Source: a bacterium UBP10_UBA1149 (GTDB lineage Bacteria > Desulfobacterota > Binatia > UBA1149). From it: 7,722 nucleotides of DNA. Positions 1-6,967 of this stretch are shown here, one piece after another (positions within the stretch are counted from its first letter, which is position 1; each line of letters begins with the position of its first letter). The position numbers and the translations under genes are program-made. A model generated the notes under the pieces. That model searched no databases. It had not been told where the DNA came from and was given only the letters and a program-made list of their open reading frames with translations. The stretch covers positions 61,158 through 68,879 of the forward strand of contig DBZX01000095.1 of assembly GCA_002311335.1 (NCBI GenBank), given 5' to 3'.

Positions 1-681
1 GGCCACGGCGGTCGCGACCCGGGTGCTCTCGGAAGATTTGGCATGCGGGAGAAGGAAGTTACCCTCGACATCTCGCGCCGGGTCAGGGACCTGCTCGTTC
101 GTAACGACCTGGCCGAGGTGACACTAACCAGAAACAGCGACCGTTTTGTGTCACTGGAGGAGCGAAAGGATTTTGCCAACGGCCGCAAGGCCGACCTCTT
201 TGTCTCGATACACGCGAATTCCAGCACCACCACGGGTCTGCACGGGGTGGAGACTTACACGCTCGACAACTCCAACAACCGAGCGATCCTGAGGCTCGCC
301 AAGGCAGAGAACGGCGTGGGGCAGCTGATAAAAGACGATGTTTCGGGGGCGGATACGGACCTCAAGTACATCCTGTCCGATCTCGTTCAGACCGGAAAGG
401 AAGCCGAGTCGGTGGTTCTCGCGGGTGCCTTGCAGTCGAGTGTGTTGCGCAATCTCGGTCGCCACTACGGTACCATTCACTCCCTGGGCGTGAAGAAGGG
501 GCCGTTTCTTGTTCTCGACGGTGTCTTCATGCCCTGCGCACTGATCGAGGTGGGGTTCCTGTCTCACAAGACCGAGGGACCGCGCCTGGGTGCTGCGGTG
601 TACCGGCAGATGTTGGCGGAGGGTATCTACGATGGCCTGCGCGAGTACCTGTCTGATGAAAGGGTTGCCAGTCTGCGCTAG
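1..681 (+). CDS. N-acetylmuramoyl-L-alanine amidase (Amidase_3, AmiA/B/C type), 5'-truncated by window edge
   Basis: This zinc amidase cuts the bond between N-acetylmuramic acid and L-alanine of the stem peptide, a reaction used to split septal peptidoglycan in the periplasm. The reading frame is open from base 1 and begins inside the catalytic domain with GHGGRDPGA, so the ATG at base 43 is internal. Any signal peptide and AMIN domain lie outside the window. The 226 visible residues hold the expected metal and catalytic residues: His2 (bases 4-6), Glu17 (49-51), His71 in SIHANS (211-213) and Glu183 in LIEVGF (547-549). Between them, roughly bases 265-450 encode AKAEN...DLKYILSDL...SVVLAGALQSSVL. 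This resembles the helical insertion that blocks the active site of AmiA/B/C until an activator such as EnvC or NlpD binds. The stop is TAG and glnD starts 16 bases later. The family call is firm; the exact paralogue (AmiA, B or C) cannot be decided. Confidence 0.93.
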   Translation, partial: GHGGRDPGALGRFGMREKEVTLDISRRVRDLLVRNDLAEVTLTRNSDRFVSLEERKDFANGRKADLFVSIHANSSTTTGLHGVETYTLDNSNNRAILRLAKAENGVGQLIKDDVSGADTDLKYILSDLVQTGKEAESVVLAGALQSSVLRNLGRHYGTIHSLGVKKGPFLVLDGVFMPCALIEVGFLSHKTEGPRLGAAVYRQMLAEGIYDGLREYLSDERVASLR

Positions 682-697
682 CATTCAACCATAGATC

Positions 698-3475
698 GTG
701 CCGGATAATTCAAACGAGACATCCGCTTCTCCGGGACGCACCACGCTTCTGCCTTCGCCATTGGCGGTGAAGGAAAAGCTCTCGGATATAGCCAAGAACT
801 ATGTCCACGCGGTGCGAGAGGAGCTCGAAGTTGACCACTGGGGCGGCGCGTCCGGTGTAGACACCGCGACACGCTACGCCACCGCCATAGACAACCTCGC
901 ACGCTTTCTTTTTGAAGCCGCCACAGCCCGTTACGCTCGTCGTTACGGTCGTGGTACCCGCAGTTGCGCGGTTATTGCCCAGGGCGGCTACGGGCGCAGC
1001 GAGATGTGTCCTGGCTCGGACGTCGACCTGTTGGTCCTGTACGGCAGCCGTGTAGACGCCTACGTTGAGACCGTTACCGAGACCCTGCTGTATTCCATGT
1101 GGGACGCCGGCCTGCAGGTCGGGCACGCGGTGCGAAACTGCGGTGAATGTGTGCGCCTGGCTGCGGGTGACCTGACGATACGCACCGCCTTGCTGGACGG
1201 CCGCTTTGTGAGTGGCAGCACGGAGCTCGGCGCCCAGTTTACCGAGGCGGTGCAGGACGTTCTCACCCAGCGCGACGTTGGCCCCTTCATCGAGGCCAAG
1301 CGAAGGGAGAACGAAGCCCGCCACGCGCGCACGGGTGGGTCGGTGTTCATGCTCGAGCCCGACATCAAGGAGGGCCGTGGGGGCTGCCGCGATCTTCACA
1401 CCCTGCTGTGGATCACCCGTACGCTGAGGGGTGTGTTGTCCTTCGAGGACATGGAAGAGCGGGGGATACTATCGGCAGATGAACTTGAAGGCCTTCTCGC
1501 CGGCCGCGAGTTTCTGCTCCGGGTACGCCACAGCCTGCACTTCCTGTCGGGACACAAGCAGGACAAGATGGGCTTTGAACTGCAGGAGCAGGTGGCCGAA
1601 CGCTTTGGCTACGAAGGCGACGACAACAACAGCCCCGCCGACCTCTTCATGCGAGACTACTACGGGCACGCGGCGCTCATAGCGCGCACCACCGACGACA
1701 TCATTGACCGCACGACGGCCGTGGACGAAAAGCCGGGTCTGGTGGAGCGCCTCGTTCGCAGGCGAGTCGAACGCGGGGTGACTGTGTCGGGTGATCGCCT
1801 GGTCCTGGAGGAATCAATACTCGACGCTGACCCCCTCAACCTCGTGCGAGTGTTTCACCTTGCTCAGCGCAAGGGCGTAACGCTGTCTTCGGCCGGCAGG
1901 ATGGCTGTCAGGCGCAGGCTTGAGCGGCTGGTCGGCGACGCCGGTCCGCCGGCGGGTTCTTTTGACGCGTTTCTCGACGTGTTGCACTGGGAAGGACGGG
2001 TCTATGACACACTGGCCGAGATGAACTCGGTGGGAGTGCTGGGAAAACTTCTGCCTGAATTCGGCCGGCTCTTCTGCATGGTGCAACGGGACTACTACCA
2101 CGTCTACACGGTAGACGAGCATTCCTTGATGGGTGTCCGTGAACTCGAACTGCTGCGCGACGGGGAGTACGAAGAACTCAGCCCCTTGTTGACTGGTGCG
2201 ATGAGGTCTTGCGATGACCCGTCCATTCTCTACCTCGCGATGATGTTCCACGACGCCGGCAAGGGCTACGGTTCGGACCACGACGAACGCGGAGCGAAAA
2301 TGGTGGTGGGCATTGCCGAGCGCTTGGGTCTCAACCAGGACCAGTCAGCCACGCTGCAGTTCCTCGTGAGAAATCACTTGTTGATGTCAGACCTCGCCCA
2401 GCACCGTGACGTGGGAGACCCTGACCTCGTGGCCGAGTTCGTGGCCCAGGTGGGTTCGAGAAAACTCCTGCGCGACCTTTACCTGGTGACATTTGCCGAC
2501 ATGAAGGCCGTGGGGCCCAAGGTCTGGACGAGCTGGAAGGACAACCTGCTCGCCGAACTGTACATGCGGGCGGTGGACGTGATGGACAAGGGGCTGGCGT
2601 CTGAGAACGACGCCGAAGCGCGCGTTGAGCGCAGCTGCCAACGGGTGGCTGCACGGGCGGTGCCCGGTCCCGAGCGCGAGAGTATCGAGCATTTTCTCTC
2701 GACCATGCCCCAGTCCTACCTGCTCTCTACCCCCGAGGAGACGATCTACGATCACTGGCTGATGTACGAGCAGAAGGGCGGGGCGGCTTTCAGGTCCGGG
2801 GTGGTGCACTTTCCGGAACGAGAGCTCACCGAGTTCACGGTCTGTACCCCCGATCGCCCGGGTTTGTTTGCGAGCATTACCGGTGTGCTTTCAGCCGCTG
2901 GCCTGAGCGTGGTTGGCGCCCGCATAGCGACGTCAGCGGAAGGAATCGCGCTCGACGCCTTTCAACTCGACCACGAAGAACCCGAACCCGACCCTGCCTG
3001 CGAAGTCGAAGAAAAGTTGTTGCCCACGGCCATGGATCCGGCTACCTGGAAACAAGTTCGCGCCGACCTTGATTCGGTGCTCAAGCAGCAGGCCGATGTG
3101 GGCGAGATCGTTGCCGCCGGGTTGAAGCGGCCCGTTCGGCCCAGGTCGGCGGGGGGCCGCGCCATCGAGCGGGTTGAACTGGACAACGACGTTTCAAGAG
3201 ACCACACGGTCATCGACGTGTATGCCACCGACCGGCTCGGCCTGCTCTACCGTCTGGCGACGACCTTCCAGCAACTGGGCCTGACCGTCCACCTGGCACG
3301 CGTGTCCAACTACGCCTTGCAGGCCCGTGATGTTTTCTACGTGACCGATATCGATGGCCGAAAGATTCTCGACGAGGGCCGCCTGGAATCTCTACGCTCG
3401 GCGGTATTGGTGGCCGCCGAGGGAGGGGCTGTTGACCAGCGGCAGGGCCCGGGCGGAGAGAGGAGAGCATCGTGA
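698..3475 (+). CDS. glnD: Bifunctional [protein-PII] uridylyltransferase / uridylyl-removing enzyme GlnD
   Basis: GlnD is the cytoplasmic glutamine sensor that uridylylates PII proteins (GlnB/GlnK) when glutamine is low and removes UMP when it is high, thereby setting glutamine synthetase and nitrogen regulation. All four expected domains are visible in 925 residues (E. coli has 890). The nucleotidyltransferase domain has G96-G97-Y-G-R with metal-binding D108 and D110 (GSDVD). The HD hydrolase domain has H475 (DEHS), H518-D519 (FHDAGKG) and H528. ACT1 starts near residue 712 (EFTVCTPDRPGLFASI) and ACT2 near 836 (HTVIDVYATDRLGLLYR). Both catalytic sites look intact, so both activities are likely. 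The start is GTG with no clear Shine-Dalgarno; a start some 20 codons downstream (TTG/GTG around bases 758-766) cannot be excluded. The TGA stop overlaps the xerD start. No glnB, glnK or glnE is in the window. Confidence 0.97.
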   Translation: MPDNSNETSASPGRTTLLPSPLAVKEKLSDIAKNYVHAVREELEVDHWGGASGVDTATRYATAIDNLARFLFEAATARYARRYGRGTRSCAVIAQGGYGRSEMCPGSDVDLLVLYGSRVDAYVETVTETLLYSMWDAGLQVGHAVRNCGECVRLAAGDLTIRTALLDGRFVSGSTELGAQFTEAVQDVLTQRDVGPFIEAKRRENEARHARTGGSVFMLEPDIKEGRGGCRDLHTLLWITRTLRGVLSFEDMEERGILSADELEGLLAGREFLLRVRHSLHFLSGHKQDKMGFELQEQVAERFGYEGDDNNSPADLFMRDYYGHAALIARTTDDIIDRTTAVDEKPGLVERLVRRRVERGVTVSGDRLVLEESILDADPLNLVRVFHLAQRKGVTLSSAGRMAVRRRLERLVGDAGPPAGSFDAFLDVLHWEGRVYDTLAEMNSVGVLGKLLPEFGRLFCMVQRDYYHVYTVDEHSLMGVRELELLRDGEYEELSPLLTGAMRSCDDPSILYLAMMFHDAGKGYGSDHDERGAKMVVGIAERLGLNQDQSATLQFLVRNHLLMSDLAQHRDVGDPDLVAEFVAQVGSRKLLRDLYLVTFADMKAVGPKVWTSWKDNLLAELYMRAVDVMDKGLASENDAEARVERSCQRVAARAVPGPERESIEHFLSTMPQSYLLSTPEETIYDHWLMYEQKGGAAFRSGVVHFPERELTEFTVCTPDRPGLFASITGVLSAAGLSVVGARIATSAEGIALDAFQLDHEEPEPDPACEVEEKLLPTAMDPATWKQVRADLDSVLKQQADVGEIVAAGLKRPVRPRSAGGRAIERVELDNDVSRDHTVIDVYATDRLGLLYRLATTFQQLGLTVHLARVSNYALQARDVFYVTDIDGRKILDEGRLESLRSAVLVAAEGGAVDQRQGPGGERRAS
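3461..3465 (+). promoter_or_regulatory. Ribosome binding site of xerD (AGGAG)
   Basis: AGGAG lies in a purine-rich stretch (GGAGAGAGGAGAG) inside the end of glnD, with 6 bases before the GTG at 3472. It supports that start and the proline/arginine-rich N-terminal extension of XerD, and it fits translational coupling to glnD through the GTGA overlap. Confidence 0.7.
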
Positions 3476-4425
3476 GAACCCGGCCTCCGTCCCCTGCTCA
3501 AGCCCGCGAGCCCGTCCGGCCATCGAGCCCTATCGCGCTGGGCACGGCGGTGGATATGTACGTGGATCACCTGGCCGCCGAGAAGGGCCTGGCGATAAAC
3601 ACGGTGGAAGCCTACTCGCGCGACCTACGGGCTTTCCTGTCAGGCCTGCGCGAGGGAGCCACGAGTGACGCGGCCGGCATCACCCGCGAAGACGCGGTGG
3701 CCCACCTCGAGCGCATGTCGAGACGGGGCAACGCCGCGTCGTCCCGCAACCGGGCCCTGTCGGCCTTGCGCGGCTTGTTTGCTTACCTGTCGGCCGAGGG
3801 CTGGCTCGAGCGCAACCCCATCCGTGATCTTTCGCCGGCGAAGAAAACGTCGATCCTGCCCCGGCCCTTGAGCGTGGCGGACGTAAATCGATTGCTGGCT
3901 GAGACCGCGGGCGACGATCCCTCGTCGCTGCGTGACCGGGTTATGCTCGAGCTCGCCTATGGCTGTGGGTTGCGGGTTTCGGAACTGGCCGGGCTACAGA
4001 AGGCGGGCGTCGACCTTTCGCGGGGCGTAGTGACCGTGACCGGCAAGGGAGCCAAGCAGCGGTCGGTGCCGATGGGATCGGAAGCAGTACGGGCACTGCA
4101 ACGCTATCTCCCTGTGGCCGGCGACTCGCGCTACGTTTTTCCCGGACGCAAGAGTGGTTCGGTCAGCCGCCAGGCCTTGTGGAAGCGTCTCAAGGCCGTG
4201 GCCTTGCGCGCCGGCGTGGCGGCGGTGCGGCCCCACCTGTTGCGCCACAGTTTCGCGACCCACCTGCTCGAGGGCGGGGCCGACCTGAGGTCTGTGCAGA
4301 TGATGTTGGGCCACGCCGACCTCTCTACCACGCAGGTATACACCCACGTGGCCGGCCGTCGATTGAGAGAGGTTCATAAAAAACACCACCCCAGGTCGGG
4401 TAAACGCCACGAGCGTGGCTTGTAA
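3472..4425 (+). CDS. xerD: Site-specific tyrosine recombinase XerD
   Basis: XerD works with XerC at the dif site, under FtsK control, to resolve chromosome dimers at division. The 317-residue protein has an N-terminal SAM-like DNA-binding domain (about residues 21-110) and a C-terminal catalytic domain. The complete catalytic set is present: R168 (GLRVSEL), K192 (GKGAKQR), H255 and R258 (PHLLRHSFATHLL), H281 (LGHADLSTTQ) and nucleophile Y290 (YTHV). Spacing between these residues equals that of E. coli XerD (R148, K172, H244, R247, H270, Y279). The ending LREVHKKHHPR matches XerD rather than XerC. About 20 residues rich in Pro, Arg and Ser precede the usual start, and about 9 residues (SGKRHERGL) follow the usual end. 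The GTG start overlaps the glnD stop by 4 bases. No dif-like site was recognised. A phage or integron integrase is unlikely given the close fit to XerD and the housekeeping context. Confidence 0.94.
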   Translation: MRTRPPSPAQAREPVRPSSPIALGTAVDMYVDHLAAEKGLAINTVEAYSRDLRAFLSGLREGATSDAAGITREDAVAHLERMSRRGNAASSRNRALSALRGLFAYLSAEGWLERNPIRDLSPAKKTSILPRPLSVADVNRLLAETAGDDPSSLRDRVMLELAYGCGLRVSELAGLQKAGVDLSRGVVTVTGKGAKQRSVPMGSEAVRALQRYLPVAGDSRYVFPGRKSGSVSRQALWKRLKAVALRAGVAAVRPHLLRHSFATHLLEGGADLRSVQMMLGHADLSTTQVYTHVAGRRLREVHKKHHPRSGKRHERGL

Positions 4426-4464
4426 CCGCCCCTCGTTGGGCCATTATGGCCTCCTCTTCAGCGG

Positions 4465-5139
4465 ATGAACCTTGATGTTGCAGACGCCGCCCTGTGGGTG
4501 CTTCCGGTCCTTTTTGCAGTGGTGTGCCACGAGTACGCCCATGGCCGGGTAGCGCTTAAATACGGGGACGATACAGCCTCCCGCATGGGCAGGCTGACGC
4601 TCAACCCCCTGGCCCACATCGATCCGGTGGGTACGGTGCTCATGCCGGCCATGCTGTTCGCGATTGGCTCGCCGTTTTTGTTCGGCTATGCCAAGCCGGT
4701 TCCGATTTCCTGGCAGCGCCTGCGCAACCCTACCCGCGACATGGTCTACGTTGCCGCCGCCGGCCCGGCCATGAACTTTGTCCTCGCCGCCCTCAGCGCG
4801 GTGCTGCTGAGTGTCCTCGTCGGGCGCGCCGACTACGGGTTCGCGCTCGACGACCAATCTTTTGCCATGGCCAGGCCGCTGGCGATCATGGCCCAGCGCA
4901 GCATGTTGATAAACGTCGTGTTGGGAGTGTTCAACCTTCTCCCGATCCCACCGTTGGATGGTGGCCGGGTGGCCGTCGGCCTGCTGCCGGCTGGTCCGGC
5001 TGCAGCCCTGGCAAGGCTGGAGCCCTTCGGCTTCCTGGTCGTGTTCGGCCTGCTCGCTACTGGTACTCTGAGTATAATTCTTGGACCGATGGTGTTTGGT
5101 ATCATCGAGTTGCTGAGTTTCCTGGTAGGGCTGGGGTAG
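4465..5139 (+). CDS. Short site-2 protease family protein (M50 membrane metalloprotease)
   Basis: This is a predicted intramembrane zinc protease of the minimal site-2 protease group, 224 residues long and built almost entirely of hydrophobic segments (about six by eye). The zinc site is H22-E23-Y-A-H26 in the first membrane segment, followed by N47-P48-L-A-H51-I-D53 and the second metal motif N157-L-L-P160...L-D165-G-G. These are the three hallmark motifs of the family and all are intact, so it should be active. There is no PDZ domain, unlike RseP, and no CBS domain. ATG 4465 is the first possible start after the xerD stop in this frame, but no Shine-Dalgarno is evident. trpS begins 5 bases after its TAG stop. 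The substrate is unknown; related proteins include SpoIVFB-like proteases, but nothing here indicates sporulation. The family call is firm, the role is not. Confidence 0.9.
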   Translation: MNLDVADAALWVLPVLFAVVCHEYAHGRVALKYGDDTASRMGRLTLNPLAHIDPVGTVLMPAMLFAIGSPFLFGYAKPVPISWQRLRNPTRDMVYVAAAGPAMNFVLAALSAVLLSVLVGRADYGFALDDQSFAMARPLAIMAQRSMLINVVLGVFNLLPIPPLDGGRVAVGLLPAGPAAALARLEPFGFLVVFGLLATGTLSIILGPMVFGIIELLSFLVGLG

Positions 5140-5144
5140 GGGCG

Positions 5145-6146
5145 GTGGCTGCGAAGACAAGGACGAAAGGTGTCGTGGTATCGGGTATGCGGCCCACGGG
5201 GAGCCTGCACCTGGGTCATCTCAACGGGGCGATCCACAACTGGCTGGAACTGCAGCAGGGCTTCGAGAGTTTCTTCTTCGTTGCTGACTGGCACGCGCTC
5301 ACGACCGAGTACAAGGATCCTTCGGCTATCAAGGCCAGTACAGAGGCCATGGTTCTCGACTGGCTCGCAGCCGGGTTGGACCCCGACAAGGCTACGATTT
5401 TCAACCAGTCGAGTGTCAAGCAACACGCCGAGCTGTACCTGCTGTTTGCCATGATAATTCCGGTGCCCTGGCTGGAGAGGGTGCCCACTTACAAGGAACA
5501 GCGGCAGCAGCTCGAAAACCGCGACCTGTCAACTTACGGTTTTCTTGGCTACCCCTTGCTGCAGGCGGCCGACATCCTGGTCTATGGTGGCGATCGTGTT
5601 CCGGTGGGCGAAGACCAACTGTCGCACGTTGAACTCACGCGCGAGGTGGCGCGTCGCTTCAATCGCTACTACGGCGAGGTTTTTCCCGAGCCGAAGGGGC
5701 TGGTCGTAAAGGCAGCCCGCGTACCCGGCACCGACGGCCGCAAAATGAGCAAGAGCTACGGCAATTCGGTGGGCCTGGCTGACAGTGAAGCGGATATTAC
5801 GGACAGGCTGTCGCGCATGAAAACTGACACGCGCAGGCAGCGCAGGACCGACCCCGGCGTGCCCGAGGACTGCCCGGTCTACGAGCTGCACGAAATCTAT
5901 TCCAGCGACGAGGAGCGCAAGGAGGTTTCGGAGGGCTGTCGCAGCGCCTCGATCGGCTGCCTGGACTGCAAGAAGATAATGATCGGCCACGTGCTCGAAC
6001 AGCTGCGTCCGATACGCGAGCGTCGTGAAAAACTCGCGGCCAGCAGTGGGCTGGTCGGCGAGGTGCTTGCCGCCGGCAATGAACGCGCCAGGCAGAAAGC
6101 GGAGCTCACCATGACCAGGGTACGGGCGGTGATGGGCCTGGCATGA
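5145..6146 (+). CDS. trpS: Tryptophanyl-tRNA synthetase with predicted Fe-S cysteine motif
   Basis: This cytoplasmic class I synthetase charges tRNA-Trp with tryptophan using ATP. The 333 residues are normal for the bacterial enzyme. The Rossmann fold opens with SGMRPTGSLHLGH (HIGH-type signature H22-L-G-H25), continues through YGFLGYPLLQAADILVY and GDRVPVGEDQLSHVELTRE, and has KMSKS at 200-204. The C-terminal anticodon-binding half carries C243, C265, C272 and C275, spaced C-x21-C-x6-C-x2-C. This closely resembles the C-x22-C-x6-C-x2-C motif that binds a [4Fe-4S] cluster in Thermotoga maritima TrpRS; cluster binding here is inferred. The chosen GTG start is 5 bases after the protease stop, with G-rich sequence upstream. 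A GTG at 5175, preceded by AAAGG, is an alternative that would remove ten residues and leave the catalytic core intact. The TGA stop overlaps the scpA ATG (ATGA). No leader peptide or T-box was seen upstream. Confidence 0.97.
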   Translation: MAAKTRTKGVVVSGMRPTGSLHLGHLNGAIHNWLELQQGFESFFFVADWHALTTEYKDPSAIKASTEAMVLDWLAAGLDPDKATIFNQSSVKQHAELYLLFAMIIPVPWLERVPTYKEQRQQLENRDLSTYGFLGYPLLQAADILVYGGDRVPVGEDQLSHVELTREVARRFNRYYGEVFPEPKGLVVKAARVPGTDGRKMSKSYGNSVGLADSEADITDRLSRMKTDTRRQRRTDPGVPEDCPVYELHEIYSSDEERKEVSEGCRSASIGCLDCKKIMIGHVLEQLRPIRERREKLAASSGLVGEVLAAGNERARQKAELTMTRVRAVMGLA

Positions 6147-6967
6147 AAGTAGCCTCCTACAGGGTGAACATGGACGCTTTCGAGGGCCCCCTGGACCTCT
6201 TGCTCCACCTCGTGAAGACCAACGAAGTAGACATCTACCATCTTCCGCTCAGTGATATCACCGACCAGTACCTGGCCTACCTCGAGATGTTCGAGGAGCT
6301 GGACCTCGATGTGGCGGGCGAGTATCTCCTGATGGCCGCTACCTTGATGCACATCAAGTCGCGGTTGTTGCTGCCCCGTGACGAGGAGGAAGAGGAAGAA
6401 GAAGAAGACCCGGTGCAGGATCTCGTTGGCCAGCTGGCCGAGTACCAGCGCTACCGCGAGGCCGCCGATACCTTGCGTGACAGGGCGTTGATAGATCGGG
6501 ATGTTTTTCGCCGTGCAGCTTCACCACCGCCGCGCAACGAGGCCGAGGACCCCGGTTTTGCCCAGGTCGAACTTCCTGACCTGCTTGAGGCCCTCAGGCG
6601 CGTGCTCGCGCGCGCGGCTGCGCGCATTCCCCACCTCGTGGAATCCGAGGAGTACCACGTCGCAGACGCGGTGCGGGAAATGCTCGGTCGGCTGGACGTC
6701 GTCGAGAGTCTCACTTTTGACGAGCTGTTCGGCGACAGTCCTACCCGCGGGCTCGTTATCGCCACGTTTATTGGTCTCCTGGAGTTGATGAAGATGGGCA
6801 TCATTCAGGCGATGCAGGACGAAGGGTCGCCGGAGATCCGCGTGAGCTCGATGGGGCACGACCACGACGACCGCTTGTATGCGTTGCTGGATACCTATGG
6901 ACCCCGGGCCCACGGAAAAGAAGACGAGGACGCGGAAGTTAAAAAGGAGCAACAGCTTGATGGCTGA
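6143..6967 (+). CDS. scpA: Segregation and condensation protein A (kleisin)
   Basis: ScpA is the kleisin of the bacterial SMC-ScpAB condensin: it bridges the SMC heads, binds ScpB and helps organise and separate chromosomes. The 274 residues begin with the SMC-neck-binding helical domain (F13-E-G-P-L-D-L-L-L-H-L, then LYLL-type helices ending IKSRLLLP near residue 77). Next comes an acidic linker with eight consecutive glutamates (81-88) followed by DPVQDLVGQLAEYQRY. The C-terminal winged helix is seen in LTFDELFGDSPTRGLVIATF and LLELMKMGIIQAMQ. A charged tail of about 35 residues (from MGHDHDD to the end) extends past the usual boundary of the family. The ATG overlaps the trpS stop in ATGA. 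A second ATG at 6170, with AGGG five bases upstream, is possible but would remove the first conserved strand. scpB overlaps the 3' end by 8 bases. Confidence 0.95.
   Translation: MKVASYRVNMDAFEGPLDLLLHLVKTNEVDIYHLPLSDITDQYLAYLEMFEELDLDVAGEYLLMAATLMHIKSRLLLPRDEEEEEEEEDPVQDLVGQLAEYQRYREAADTLRDRALIDRDVFRRAASPPPRNEAEDPGFAQVELPDLLEALRRVLARAAARIPHLVESEEYHVADAVREMLGRLDVVESLTFDELFGDSPTRGLVIATFIGLLELMKMGIIQAMQDEGSPEIRVSSMGHDHDDRLYALLDTYGPRAHGKEDEDAEVKKEQQLDG
6944..6949 (+). promoter_or_regulatory. Ribosome binding site of scpB (AAGGAG)
   Basis: AAGGAG sits inside the end of scpA, 10 bases before the ATG at 6960. It is the strongest Shine-Dalgarno in the window. It fixes the scpB start upstream of the acidic extension and supports coupled translation with scpA. 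Confidence 0.75.

Noticed and set aside
43..681. ATG at base 43 as the start of the amidase
   Set aside because: The frame is open to base 1, and the 14 upstream codons encode the conserved GHGGRDPGA zinc-site segment, so this ATG is internal and the true start is outside the window.
1814..2281. Open frame on the - strand opposite the glnD HD domain
   Set aside because: Antisense shadow of a conserved catalytic region; no family resemblance.
4426..4464. Intrinsic terminator or promoter in the xerD-protease gap
   Set aside because: The hairpin stems are only 5 bases and lack a T-run; no recognisable -35/-10 pair fits. Not strong enough to annotate.
3472..5139. xerD and the protease gene share one frame, separated by a single TAA and 13 open codons, suggesting a readthrough fusion
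   Set aside because: One frame in three would match by chance and 13 stop-free codons are expected in GC-rich DNA. TAA is an efficient stop, and fusing a DNA recombinase to a membrane protease makes little sense.
4444..5160. Long open frame on the - strand opposite the protease gene
   Set aside because: Its product is Gln/His/Arg-rich low complexity without recognisable motifs, and it lies opposite a gene with three intact family motifs. It is a by-product of high GC.
6600..6630. Alternating CG-rich stretch (GCTCGCGCGCGCGGCTGCGCGC) as a possible Z-DNA or repeat element
   Set aside because: It encodes an ordinary Arg/Ala helix in scpA (VLARAAARI) and follows from codon choice at high GC.
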